In this document: piece by piece, positions 1 to 7,651 of the stretch
How the letters are laid out: each line of letters starts with the position of its first letter
Position numbering within the stretch: position 1 is the stretch's first letter
Assembly (NCBI GenBank): GCA_910580045.1
Contig: CAJTXF010000048.1
Location: forward strand, 1 to 19,865
DNA: 19,865 nucleotides
From: an uncultured Eubacteriales bacterium
Lineage (GTDB): Bacteria; Bacillota; Clostridia; Oscillospirales; Acutalibacteraceae
Direction of reading: 5' to 3'
Notes under the pieces: model-generated
Databases searched by the model: none
Told to the model about the DNA's origin: nothing
The model's input: only the letters and a program-made list of their open reading frames with translations
Made by a program: the position numbers and the translations under genes

Positions 1-1110
1 CATCTATCTGCTGTCAACACCGCATTTCTGGAGTACATGTCCATGCCCATCATGCCCCGGCACCTGCTGGAGGGCCAGGACTGGCAGACCTCTGACTTCT
101 TCCGTGCTCCAGTGGGTACAGGGCCCTACCGACTGGAAAGCTGGGATATGGGCCAGTCCATCACCCTGGTGAAGAACCCGGACTACTTTGCCGGAGCCCC
201 GCACATCGGCAGAATAATTTTTAAGATTCTGCCTGAGAACAGCGCCCGGGCCATGCAGCTGCAGTCCGGGGAGCTGGATTTGGCTCAGGTGACTCCCAAG
301 GATGCCGTTAATTTTGAAGGGAAAAAGGAGTTCACAATCTATGACATGGACACCTCTGACTATCGGGGCATCCTTTACAACTTCAACCACCCCTACTGGC
401 AGGAGAATGAGGATTTGATTCCCGCTATCAACTATGCCATTGACCGGGAGGCCATCCTGGACGCGGTGCTCCTAGGCCAGGGCGAGGTGGCCTATGGCCC
501 ACTGCAGCGGAACCGCTACCACGACCCGGACGCGGCCCATTATGATTTCAATCCCGAAAAGGCTGCGGAACTGATGGAGAAAGCAGGCTGTGTAAAGGCA
601 GACGGCCGCTGGATGCGGAACGGGGAGCCGGTTGGGTTCACCCTCAGCGCCTCAGCCGATGACCAGGTACGCATTGACATGGCTCAAATCGCCGCGCAGC
701 AGCTTTCGGAGTTCGGCTTGGACGTAAAAGCAGAGATGCCCGCCGGGGGCATTGACTGGGCCGGGCAGCAGTGCTGTATCATTGGCTGGGGCTCTCCCTT
801 TGACGCGGACGACCACACTTATAAGGTATTCGGCACGGACAAGGGGGCCAACTACTCCGGGTATTCCGACCAGCTGGTGGACCAAGCCCTGACCCAGGCC
901 CGGCAGACCGACAACCCTCAGGCTCGGGCTCAGGCTTACTCCCAGTTTCAGGCCGCCTTGGCAGAGCACCCGGCCTATACTTTCTTTTGCTATATTGACG
1001 CCATCTACGTGACCAATGGAAAAATCCAGGGCATTGCTCCAGATACTGTGCTGGGCCACCATGGGGTAGGCCTATTCTGGAACATCTGCGACTGGACCCT
1101 GGAGGAATAA
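1..1110 (+). CDS. Peptide/nickel-type ABC transporter substrate-binding protein (SBP family 5), 3' part
   Basis: This is the C-terminal 369 residues of an extracellular solute-binding protein. The reading frame is open from base 1 and the start lies outside the window; the first ATG in frame (37) is internal. Family-5 hallmarks are visible: the GTGPYRLESWD segment, a KNPDYF strand, INYAIDREAILDAVLLGQG, and an FNPEKAAELMEKAG segment. About 120-170 N-terminal residues, including any lipoprotein signal, are missing. The protein would sit outside the membrane and hand peptides, or another small ligand such as a metal chelate, to the permeases encoded downstream. The ATPase gene follows after 45 bases with no terminator, so the genes are probably co-transcribed. 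The C-terminal end contains an HHGVGLFWN segment. Family-5 proteins include nickel-chelate binders, so peptide specificity is assumed, not shown. Confidence 0.9.
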   Translation, partial: HLSAVNTAFLEYMSMPIMPRHLLEGQDWQTSDFFRAPVGTGPYRLESWDMGQSITLVKNPDYFAGAPHIGRIIFKILPENSARAMQLQSGELDLAQVTPKDAVNFEGKKEFTIYDMDTSDYRGILYNFNHPYWQENEDLIPAINYAIDREAILDAVLLGQGEVAYGPLQRNRYHDPDAAHYDFNPEKAAELMEKAGCVKADGRWMRNGEPVGFTLSASADDQVRIDMAQIAAQQLSEFGLDVKAEMPAGGIDWAGQQCCIIGWGSPFDADDHTYKVFGTDKGANYSGYSDQLVDQALTQARQTDNPQARAQAYSQFQAALAEHPAYTFFCYIDAIYVTNGKIQGIAPDTVLGHHGVGLFWNICDWTLEE

Positions 1111-1155
1111 CTCTGGGATTTCTAAAAAGTATCTCTAGGAGAAAGGAGGCTGGCC

Positions 1156-3078
1156 ATGCCAGCGCTGTTGGAAATTGAGCATCTCTCGGTCAGCCTGGAT
1201 ACCCCCAAGGGGAAGGTCCAGGCAGCGCGGGACGTGAGTCTGACCCTCCGGGCTGGGGAGACGCTGGCCCTGGTAGGGGAATCCGGCTGTGGGAAAAGTA
1301 TGCTATGTAAGGCTGTTCTTCGACTGCTGCCAGGGAACGCTGCTGTGGACGGGGGCCGTATTCTAGTGGACGGGAGGGAAATTACCAAGCTCTCGGAGCG
1401 GGAGATGGTAAAGCTGCGGGGGAGCTTGGCCTCCATGCTCTTCCAGGAACCCATGACTTCCCTGAATCCCAGTTTGACTGTGGGAGCCCAAATCAGTGAG
1501 GCTGTCAGAATTCATCACCGAGAGCTATCTAAAAAAGAGGCTCAGCAGAGGGCAGTGGAACTGATGGAGCTGGTAGGCATTGACCAGGCGAGGGAGCGCT
1601 GTGAGCTATACCCCGGCCACTTCTCTGGAGGAATGCGTCAACGGGCCGTGCTGGCCATGGCCCTGGCCGGGGAGCCCAGGTTGTTGCTGGCCGACGAGCC
1701 CACCACGGCTCTGGACGTGACCATCCAGGCCCAGATTCTGGATTTACTGGGGGAACTGCAAAAAAGCCTGGGCATGGGGATGCTGCTGGTGTCCCACGAT
1801 TTGGGGGTGGTGGCTCAGGCAGCGGACAGGGCGGCCATTATGTACGCGGGAAAAATCGTAGAGATTGGCACAGCGGAGGAAATTTTCTCCGACCCCCGGC
1901 ATCCCTACACCCAGGGCCTGCTGCGCTCCTTGCCAGCCCATGCCCGGGGCCAGGGACGTTTGTATGCCATCCCAGGTATGCCCCCCAGCCTGATTGAGCC
2001 ACCCAAAGGGGATGCTTTCGCCTGCCGGAATGAGCTGGCTCTGGCCATTGACTATGAGGAGCAGCCGCCTATGTTCTCCGTCACAGAAACCCACTCTGCT
2101 GCCACTTGGCTGCTGGATGCCCGGGCGCCCAGCCTCCCCCACCCTGCCGAGACGCATGCCAAAAGCACAGCACCGCCCCCAGTGGGGGAACCCATTTTGG
2201 AGGTTCAGGACCTATCCCACCGGTTCCGGCTCGCCAAGAAGAGCATACTTCGGGCTGTGGACGGCGTGTCCTTCCAGGTAAGGCGCGGGGAGATTTTCGG
2301 GCTGATTGGAGAGTCCGGCTCAGGGAAATCCACCATTGTCCGGTGTGTGATGGGCATTCTGCGGCCCAGCGAAGGGCGGATTCTCTATGAGGGCATGGAC
2401 GCCCAAGAGGCAAAGAGCCGCTCCCAGCAGGCACGGCTCCAGCGGGAACGCCAACTGATTTTCCAGGACGCCACTGCCAGTCTGAACCAGCGTATGCGGG
2501 TAGAAGACATTATTACTGAACCCCTGCGAATACATAAAACTACGCCGCCTCGGGGCAGTCTGCAGGCCGAGGCGGCGTTCCGGCTCCAGGAGGTGGGCAT
2601 GGACGAGAGCTATTTGAACAGGTACCCGCCTGAGCTCTCCGGGGGCCAGCGGCAGCGGGTGGCTATTGCCAGGGCTCTGGTTATGGAGCCCCGGCTTCTG
2701 GTGGCGGACGAGCCTATCGCCTCCCTGGACGTGTCCATCCAGGCCCAGACCGTCAACCTATTCCGTAAGCTGCGGGAGGACCATGGGTGCGCGATACTCT
2801 TTATTGCCCACGATTTGGCTATGGTGGAGTTTTTGTGTGACCGTGTGGGCGTGCTGTATCAGGGGCGGCTGGTGGAGCAGGGGCCTGCCTCTGCCCTGTT
2901 CGCCCGGCCCCTGCACCCCTATACCCAAGCCCTGCTGTCTGCCAGCCCCCTTCCCGACCCAGCCAAAGAGAGGGCCCGGCCCCGGTTTGATTTCAATTCC
3001 CTGAGCTTTGAGGCCGCCGGGAAGCTAATCCAGGAGGAGCCGGGGCATTTTGTATTAAGAAAGGAGCGCCGCGCATGA
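1156..3078 (+). CDS. Fused double-ATPase subunit of a peptide ABC importer (DppD-DppF-like, 640 aa)
   Basis: Two complete ABC ATPase modules lie in one chain. It energises peptide import at the inner face of the membrane. Module 1 has Walker A GESGCGKS at residues 41-48 (K47), signature FSGGM at 156-160 and Walker B LLLADE just after. Module 2 has Walker A GESGSGKS with K391, signature LSGGQ at 494-498 and Walker B LLVADE. The order matches DppD/OppD followed by DppF/OppF, normally two proteins of about 320-340 residues each. After module 1 there is an oligopeptide-transporter C-terminal segment (IPGMPPSLIEPPKG), but the usual CPFxPRC cysteine pattern is reduced to FACR. The start is set by AAAGGAGG at 1142-1149, 6 bases before ATG. 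Its stop overlaps the next start as ATGA (3075-3078), implying translational coupling. Confidence 0.95.
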   Translation: MPALLEIEHLSVSLDTPKGKVQAARDVSLTLRAGETLALVGESGCGKSMLCKAVLRLLPGNAAVDGGRILVDGREITKLSEREMVKLRGSLASMLFQEPMTSLNPSLTVGAQISEAVRIHHRELSKKEAQQRAVELMELVGIDQARERCELYPGHFSGGMRQRAVLAMALAGEPRLLLADEPTTALDVTIQAQILDLLGELQKSLGMGMLLVSHDLGVVAQAADRAAIMYAGKIVEIGTAEEIFSDPRHPYTQGLLRSLPAHARGQGRLYAIPGMPPSLIEPPKGDAFACRNELALAIDYEEQPPMFSVTETHSAATWLLDARAPSLPHPAETHAKSTAPPPVGEPILEVQDLSHRFRLAKKSILRAVDGVSFQVRRGEIFGLIGESGSGKSTIVRCVMGILRPSEGRILYEGMDAQEAKSRSQQARLQRERQLIFQDATASLNQRMRVEDIITEPLRIHKTTPPRGSLQAEAAFRLQEVGMDESYLNRYPPELSGGQRQRVAIARALVMEPRLLVADEPIASLDVSIQAQTVNLFRKLREDHGCAILFIAHDLAMVEFLCDRVGVLYQGRLVEQGPASALFARPLHPYTQALLSASPLPDPAKERARPRFDFNSLSFEAAGKLIQEEPGHFVLRKERRA

Positions 3079-4067
3079 AACTTGAACGGCTTACCTATTA
3101 TATAAAGCGGCTGGGCAGCTTCCTGCTCAGTGTGATAGTGCTGTCCCTGGCGGTGTTCTTTCTCTCCCGGCTGGCCCCAACAGAGCCTCTGCAGGCTTAT
3201 TACGGGGAGCGGGTGGAGAAGATGAGCCCAGAAGAAAAGGAGCAGTCCCGGGCCCGGCTGGGCCTGGACGAGCCCCTCCCCGTCCAATACCTGCACTGGG
3301 CAGGGAACGCCCTGCAGGGAGATTTCGGCATCTCTTACCAGTATAAGCAGGACGTGCTGGAGGTCATCGCACAGCGGGCTGGAAACACCCTGGCCCTGGG
3401 TGGACTGGGATTTTTGCTGACAGCCTTTGGGGCCCTGGGGCTGGGGCTGCTGTGCGCCTGGTTCGAGGGGGAATGGCCTGACCGGCTGCTCTGCAGGCTG
3501 GGAACCTTTATCAGCTGTATCCCGGAGTTCTGGCTGTCTCTGGTACTGATTCTGGTGTTCTCTGTCGCCCTGCAATGGCTGCCCAGCAGCGGCGCCTATT
3601 CGGTGGGCCGAGGGAATGATTTGCTGGACAGAGCAGTCCATCTAGTGCTTCCCATGACAGCGGTGCTCTTTGGGCACCTATGGTACTATGCTTACATGCT
3701 TCGCAGCCGGCTGCTGGAGGAAATCCGGGCGGACTATGTACTGCTGGCCCGGGCAAAGGGCCTGAGCCGGGGGCGGGTTCTAGTCTGCCACTGCCTGCGG
3801 GGGGCCTTGCCCTCTTACATCAGCCTGATGGCTGTTTCGGTGCCCCATATCCTGGGAGGGACGTACATTGTGGAGGCTGTGTTCGCCTACCCGGGACTGG
3901 GTACCCTGTCCTATGAGAGCGCCCGGTATGGGGACTATAACCTGTTAATGGTGCTCTGCCTGCTCACAGGGGTTCTGGTGATTTTCAGCAGCACTCTGGG
4001 ACAGATTCTCAGCCAGCGCCTGGACCCTCGAATCCGGAGCGAAAGAAAGGAGGAAAACGGCCCATGA
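3075..4067 (+). CDS. Peptide ABC transporter permease, DppB/OppB type (330 aa)
   Basis: This is the first of two membrane permease subunits, forming half of the translocation channel. A transmembrane segment at about residues 12-30 is followed by the extracytoplasmic region usual for the DppB group, ending in FGISYQYKQDVLEV. Several further hydrophobic segments follow. The cytoplasmic EAA-type coupling loop is recognisable near residues 215-245 (ADYVLLARAKGLSRGRVLV), which contacts the ATPase. The C-terminus carries the typical AVFAYPGLGTLSYESA motif. Length is normal for the family. It overlaps the ATPase stop by 4 bases and the next permease start by 4 bases. The start is preceded by AAAGGAG inside the ATPase gene. 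Confidence 0.95.
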   Translation: MKLERLTYYIKRLGSFLLSVIVLSLAVFFLSRLAPTEPLQAYYGERVEKMSPEEKEQSRARLGLDEPLPVQYLHWAGNALQGDFGISYQYKQDVLEVIAQRAGNTLALGGLGFLLTAFGALGLGLLCAWFEGEWPDRLLCRLGTFISCIPEFWLSLVLILVFSVALQWLPSSGAYSVGRGNDLLDRAVHLVLPMTAVLFGHLWYYAYMLRSRLLEEIRADYVLLARAKGLSRGRVLVCHCLRGALPSYISLMAVSVPHILGGTYIVEAVFAYPGLGTLSYESARYGDYNLLMVLCLLTGVLVIFSSTLGQILSQRLDPRIRSERKEENGP

Positions 4068-4948
4068 CAGAGCAGGAGCGTTTTACAGTTGTGGGCATCC
4101 GCCAAGAAGAGCGGAGCCAGCCTCAGGAAAAGGGCTGGAGAAATCTGCCTTGGGTGTCCCTGGCCCTACTGTGCGTGATTTTATTGGGCTGTCTGGGAGC
4201 TGGGATTATCTCCTCTAAAGAGCCGTCCTACCTGGACTTAGCCAACTGCGCCCACCCTCCGGATGGGGCTTTCTTCTTTGGCACGGATACCCTGGGCCGG
4301 GACATCTTCTCCTGCATCTGGCATGGGGGACGCGTCTCCCTCAGCGTAGGGCTCCTGTCAGCAATGGCCTCCACACTGATTGCCCTGGCTTATGGCTCTC
4401 TCAGCGGCCTGGCCCCTGCCTGGCTGGACGCTCTGCTCATGCGGGCAGTGGAGCTGTTTCTCAGCGTACCTTCCCTGTTGGTGGTGCTGTTTCTCCAAGC
4501 TCTGCTGGGTGGGGCCAATGTGCTCTCCCTCTCCCTGGTGATTGGAGCCACCGGCTGGTGCCCAATGGCCAAGGTCATCCGCACTCAGGTGGGCCAGCTG
4601 CGGAGCAGTGAGCACGTGCTGGCCGCAAAGTGCATGGGCGGGGGATTCCTCCACATTCTGCGCTGGCACCTGGCACCTAACTTCCTACCGTCTATTTTAT
4701 TCATGGTGGTAATGAGCGTCCGTTCCGCTATGGTGACAGAGTCCACCCTGAGCTTCCTGGGCATGGGACTGCCCCTGGAGGTAATCTCCTGGGGCAGTAT
4801 GCTCTCCTTGGCGGAGAACGCTTTTATGAGCCAGGCTTGGTGGGTAGTAGTGATTCCCGGAGGATTTTTGGTCACCCTTCTGATGTGTGTGACCTCTCTT
4901 GGAAATTGGTTGCAGGAGCGCCTGGAACGCAAGGCACGGAACCTATAA
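4064..4948 (+). CDS. Peptide ABC transporter permease, DppC/OppC type (294 aa)
   Basis: This is the second permease subunit, pairing with the preceding DppB-like protein. Signature segments are FFFGTDTLGRDIFSCIWHG (about residues 66-90), the EAA coupling loop SSEHVLAAKCMGGGFLHIL followed by APNFLP, and TESTLSFLGMGLP near the C-terminus. One N-terminal transmembrane segment (about 30-50) is followed by the channel helices. The start is fixed by AAAGGAGG at 4046-4053 and the ATGA overlap with the upstream gene. It is the last gene of the importer operon here. Its TAA overlaps the stop codon of the oppositely oriented exporter gene by 6 bases, so there is no room for a terminator beyond the stop. 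Confidence 0.95.
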   Translation: MTEQERFTVVGIRQEERSQPQEKGWRNLPWVSLALLCVILLGCLGAGIISSKEPSYLDLANCAHPPDGAFFFGTDTLGRDIFSCIWHGGRVSLSVGLLSAMASTLIALAYGSLSGLAPAWLDALLMRAVELFLSVPSLLVVLFLQALLGGANVLSLSLVIGATGWCPMAKVIRTQVGQLRSSEHVLAAKCMGGGFLHILRWHLAPNFLPSILFMVVMSVRSAMVTESTLSFLGMGLPLEVISWGSMLSLAENAFMSQAWWVVVIPGGFLVTLLMCVTSLGNWLQERLERKARNL

Positions 4949-6571
4949 GCGCCCGCCCAGCTGATACACCTGGGAGAACTGGGCCTGCCGCTCTGGGCTC
5001 AAATGATGACTCACCAGAATCAGGGTCAAATCCGGGTTTTGGAGCAGGCTTCTCTCCACGATATCCGCGTTCTGCTGGTCCAGGGCACTGGTGCCCTCGT
5101 CTACCAAAAGGATAGAGCGGTCGTGAATCAGCGCCCGGGCGATGGCCACCCGCTGCTTCTGTCCCCCAGAGAGGTTTCCGCCCTCCTCCCCCACCACAGT
5201 GTCCAGGCCGTCAGGCATAGCGGCCAGGTCTCCCACGAGGGCGCTGTCCCGCAGGGCCTTTTCCATCTGCCCACTGGTGAACTCTTCCCCCAGGGTGATG
5301 TTGTCCCGGATGGTGGAGTTGAATAGGAACACGTTCTGCTCTATGTAGCTCATCTGCTTTTGCAGCTGCTCAGGAGTGAAATCCCTGGCGTCCCTGCCGT
5401 CAAAGCGGATGGCCCCGCCATAGCCCGGCAGCCAGCCCAGCAGGAGCTTTAAGAGAGTGGACTTCCCGCAGCCCGAGGGGCCGGTCAGGGCGTACTTGCC
5501 GCCTTTCTTGAATTGGAAAGAGGCGCCCTCCAATACCGGCTTGCCCTCATACTGAAAGGTCAGCCCCTCCACGGAGATACCCTCCCGAATAGGGGCGGCG
5601 GGCTCCTCCTTCTCGGTGGGAGCTTCGGCGGGAAGGGTGATTTTCTCAAAGAAAGGTTTTGCCGAGGAGAAGGACAGCAGCAGGCCAGCAATGCTCCCCA
5701 GTGCGCTGTGGAACATTCCGCAAAGATTGCCTCCCGCAGCCAGAGAGCCTGGTTGGGTGTAGCCCCAAATCGCCAGCAAACCTACCAGCCCGATAATCAG
5801 AACCTGGCAAAAAACATTGATACATCCCACGCCAGAGTTTACAAAGCCTTTCACATAGGCCAGCCGGAACCGGGATTTTTCGATTTGCTCGCTGGCTTGG
5901 CGGGAGCCCTCCGCGAACCGGCGCTCTCTACCGAAAAAGCGCAGAACATCCCAGCCGGAGAGCAAATCCTTCCAGCTTCCGGTGGCTGCTGCCTGCTCCT
6001 GAGAGCAGACAGTCCCCAAGCGCTCCATCCGCTTATTGAACAGTTGGGGCACAAAAAGCATCACCACGGCGGTCACAAGAGCTGCCAGCACCAGGGACCA
6101 GTGGATAGTCAGCAGGGCCAGTACGCTGAACACCCCCGTGGCGGCCATTTCCACCACCTGAAAGAACGGCCTCCATGCCAGAGTCTCAATTTGGTTCACG
6201 TCATTGGTGAACTGGGAGAGGTACTCCCCGGTGCTCTTGCTGTGATAATCCTGATGGCCCATTTGCAGAAGGGCAGCGGAAATATCCTCCCTGACCCCAT
6301 TGTTCAGCCTGCGGATTGCCCGGGCTTGGAGAAGGTCCCGCACCACGCCGAAAGCCATCAAGCCCAGCCAGATGCCTACAAGCAGGATTACCCACCGGAG
6401 CATTCCGGAAAGGCTTCCCTCAAACACGGCCTGGAACAGCTGGGCTGTAGCCAGGCTGGCCCCGGCCTGGCCGCCGCAGACCACCAGCGTTGGGAGAGCC
6501 CCCAGCAGCACCGGCCAGCGGTATTTTTTCAGGTAATAGGCCATACCGGCGGTTTTATTCTCTTGACTCAT
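4943..6571 (-). CDS. ABC exporter, fused membrane and ATPase domains (542 aa)
   Basis: This is a half-transporter of the exporter (type IV ABC) class, expected to dimerise and export a lipid, peptide or drug; the substrate is unknown. The N-terminal half holds the hydrophobic membrane domain with coupling motifs such as YHSKSTGEYLSQFTNDV. The C-terminal half is the ATPase: Walker A GPSGCGKS with K370, signature LSGGQKQ near 467-473, Walker B ILLVDE near 487-492 and an H-loop in LVSHHLS. The start is taken at 6571 because AGGAGG lies at 6581-6586 with good spacing. An upstream in-frame ATG at 6628 would add 19 residues deep inside the regulator gene and lacks support. It overlaps the regulator gene by 17 bases, so the two are one operon. 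At 542 residues it is a little shorter than the usual 570-600. Confidence 0.92.
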   Translation of the reverse strand: MSQENKTAGMAYYLKKYRWPVLLGALPTLVVCGGQAGASLATAQLFQAVFEGSLSGMLRWVILLVGIWLGLMAFGVVRDLLQARAIRRLNNGVREDISAALLQMGHQDYHSKSTGEYLSQFTNDVNQIETLAWRPFFQVVEMAATGVFSVLALLTIHWSLVLAALVTAVVMLFVPQLFNKRMERLGTVCSQEQAAATGSWKDLLSGWDVLRFFGRERRFAEGSRQASEQIEKSRFRLAYVKGFVNSGVGCINVFCQVLIIGLVGLLAIWGYTQPGSLAAGGNLCGMFHSALGSIAGLLLSFSSAKPFFEKITLPAEAPTEKEEPAAPIREGISVEGLTFQYEGKPVLEGASFQFKKGGKYALTGPSGCGKSTLLKLLLGWLPGYGGAIRFDGRDARDFTPEQLQKQMSYIEQNVFLFNSTIRDNITLGEEFTSGQMEKALRDSALVGDLAAMPDGLDTVVGEEGGNLSGGQKQRVAIARALIHDRSILLVDEGTSALDQQNADIVERSLLQNPDLTLILVSHHLSPERQAQFSQVYQLGGRL

Positions 6572-7451
6572 GGCTTTTATCCTCCTGTTTTTTCCATTTC
6601 GCGCCTCGCAGAAGAGGGACCTCGTCATCGTAAAAATACGTGTAATTTACCCCCGTCTGCATAAAGCTCTGGGCCCCGTAAAGGAGCGGGAGCAGGTCCA
6701 TAGGCTCTGAAAGCTGGTAGACCTTTACCTCCCCCTCATCTACTTCCATCTTCATGGAATGCAGGATACCCATAGATTCCAACTCTTCCAGCTGCATAGT
6801 GAGAGTATCTGTTGGAATCTCCAACTGCCTGGCCACCACACTGGGGGTGAAAAACTGGGGCTTCCTGCGGTAGAGCACCTCTATCAGCTCCAAATAGCCA
6901 GGCTTTGCCAACAGCCCAAACAGCTTACGGAAGTCCTCCATTGGCGCAAGGTACGCGGCATAGCCCTCCTTTGGCTCAGGCCAGAGAGTGACAAAGCTCA
7001 TGTTCTCCCCGTGAACGTCCAGCAGGACCCCTCCGCCGCCGCTGACCTGGGTATACATCAGCTGAGTCTTTCCATTGAGATTGACCTGGCAGTCCCGGAC
7101 ATACTCCATCTTTGGCATTTCCAGATTGCCTGGCAGGAAGCAGTGGAGCTGTGCCCACACCAGCCTGCAAAGCCGCCCCATCCGCTCCTTCTCCGGGAAC
7201 TCCCGCAGCCACCGGCCCACTGCCTGCTCCACATCCACCCGCTCCTCGCCCTCCCGGCCAAAGAGGGCGTCAATAGTCACACCCAGCCTATCCGCAATGG
7301 CCGGGAGCAGGGTCACGTCCGGCGCGCCGCCGCATTCCCACCGGCTCACCGCCTGAGAGCTGACCCCCACGGATTTTGCCAAATCCTCTTGGGTTAGTCC
7401 CTGGGCTTTTCTGAACTTAGCAATTTGTTCGCTCAAGCTGTCACAATTCAT
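6555..7451 (-). CDS. XRE-family regulator with a second C-terminal winged-helix-like domain (298 aa)
   Basis: This is a DNA-binding regulator, probably controlling itself and the ABC exporter it overlaps. Residues about 5-65 form a clear Cro/C1-type helix-turn-helix (IAKFRKAQGLTQEDLAKSVG, then SSQAVSRWE and ADRLGVTIDALFG). The middle has no family I recognise. Residues about 195-265 read like an ArsR/MarR-type winged helix, with a first helix (LLAKPGYLELIEVLY), a recognition-type stretch (VVARQLEIPTDTLTMQLEEL) and a wing ending KVYQLS. The winged helix is inferred from pattern only. The start has AAAAGGAGG at 7458-7466, 6 bases upstream. Gene order (promoter, regulator, exporter) suggests a ligand-responsive efflux unit, with the exporter's substrate as the likely inducer. 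Confidence 0.88.
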   Translation of the reverse strand: MNCDSLSEQIAKFRKAQGLTQEDLAKSVGVSSQAVSRWECGGAPDVTLLPAIADRLGVTIDALFGREGEERVDVEQAVGRWLREFPEKERMGRLCRLVWAQLHCFLPGNLEMPKMEYVRDCQVNLNGKTQLMYTQVSGGGGVLLDVHGENMSFVTLWPEPKEGYAAYLAPMEDFRKLFGLLAKPGYLELIEVLYRRKPQFFTPSVVARQLEIPTDTLTMQLEELESMGILHSMKMEVDEGEVKVYQLSEPMDLLPLLYGAQSFMQTGVNYTYFYDDEVPLLRGAKWKKQEDKSHESRE

Positions 7452-7482
7452 ACCAATCCTCCTTTTCTCAAGCTATGCTTGT

Positions 7483-7511
7483 ATTTTATCACAAATTCAA
7501 CTTGGGTACAA
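7483..7511 (-). promoter_or_regulatory. Promoter of the XRE-exporter operon
   Basis: On the minus strand, an extended -10 TGATAAAAT (7483-7491) has a weaker -35 TTGTAC (7506-7511) 17 bases upstream. Transcription would start about 25 bases before the ribosome binding site of the XRE gene. The -35 overlaps one copy of the ACAAGGC repeat described separately. Confidence 0.6.
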
Positions 7512-7614
7512 GGCAGGCTCTCTTGGTAAAAACAAGCGTCAGTTGTATTCCGTGCCTTGTTAGGGAGCTTTCCCGAACAGCGCGGGGAATTTCAAAACAC
7601 GACTATACAAGGCC
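7506..7614. repeat. Three ACAAGGC operator-like repeats in the XRE/WYL divergent spacer
   Basis: ACAAGGCA at 7508-7515 and ACAAGGCC at 7607-7614 read on the plus strand. TGCCTTGT at 7553-7560 is an exact inverted copy of the first. The outer copies overlap the -35 boxes of the two divergent promoters. Centre spacing is about 45 and 54 bases. The arrangement fits a shared operator read by the XRE or WYL protein; which one binds cannot be told from sequence. The 200-base spacer (7452-7651) otherwise holds only the two promoters and ribosome binding sites. Confidence 0.45.
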
Positions 7615-7632
7615 AAGTTTTCGTGTTATAAT
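7604..7632 (+). promoter_or_regulatory. Promoter of the WYL regulator gene
   Basis: A perfect -10 TATAAT at 7627-7632 has a -35-like TATACA at 7604-7609, exactly 17 bases apart. It lies just upstream of the GAGGTGAGG ribosome binding site (7639-7647) and the ATG at 7652, giving a very short leader. The -35 overlaps the third ACAAGGC copy, suggesting regulation of this promoter. Confidence 0.65.
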
Positions 7633-7651
7633 GCCCCAGAGGTGAGGCGGA

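Noticed and set aside
6572..6628. Longer start for the ABC exporter at 6628
   Set aside because: The added 19 residues (MTRSLFCEARNGKNRR...) are not membrane-protein-like and there is no ribosome binding site, while AGGAGG is well placed for 6571.
5513..6664. 383-residue plus-strand ORF
   Set aside because: It is antisense to the ABC exporter, lacks a ribosome binding site and reads as low-complexity H/Q/P/G-rich sequence typical of the shadow of a GC-rich gene.
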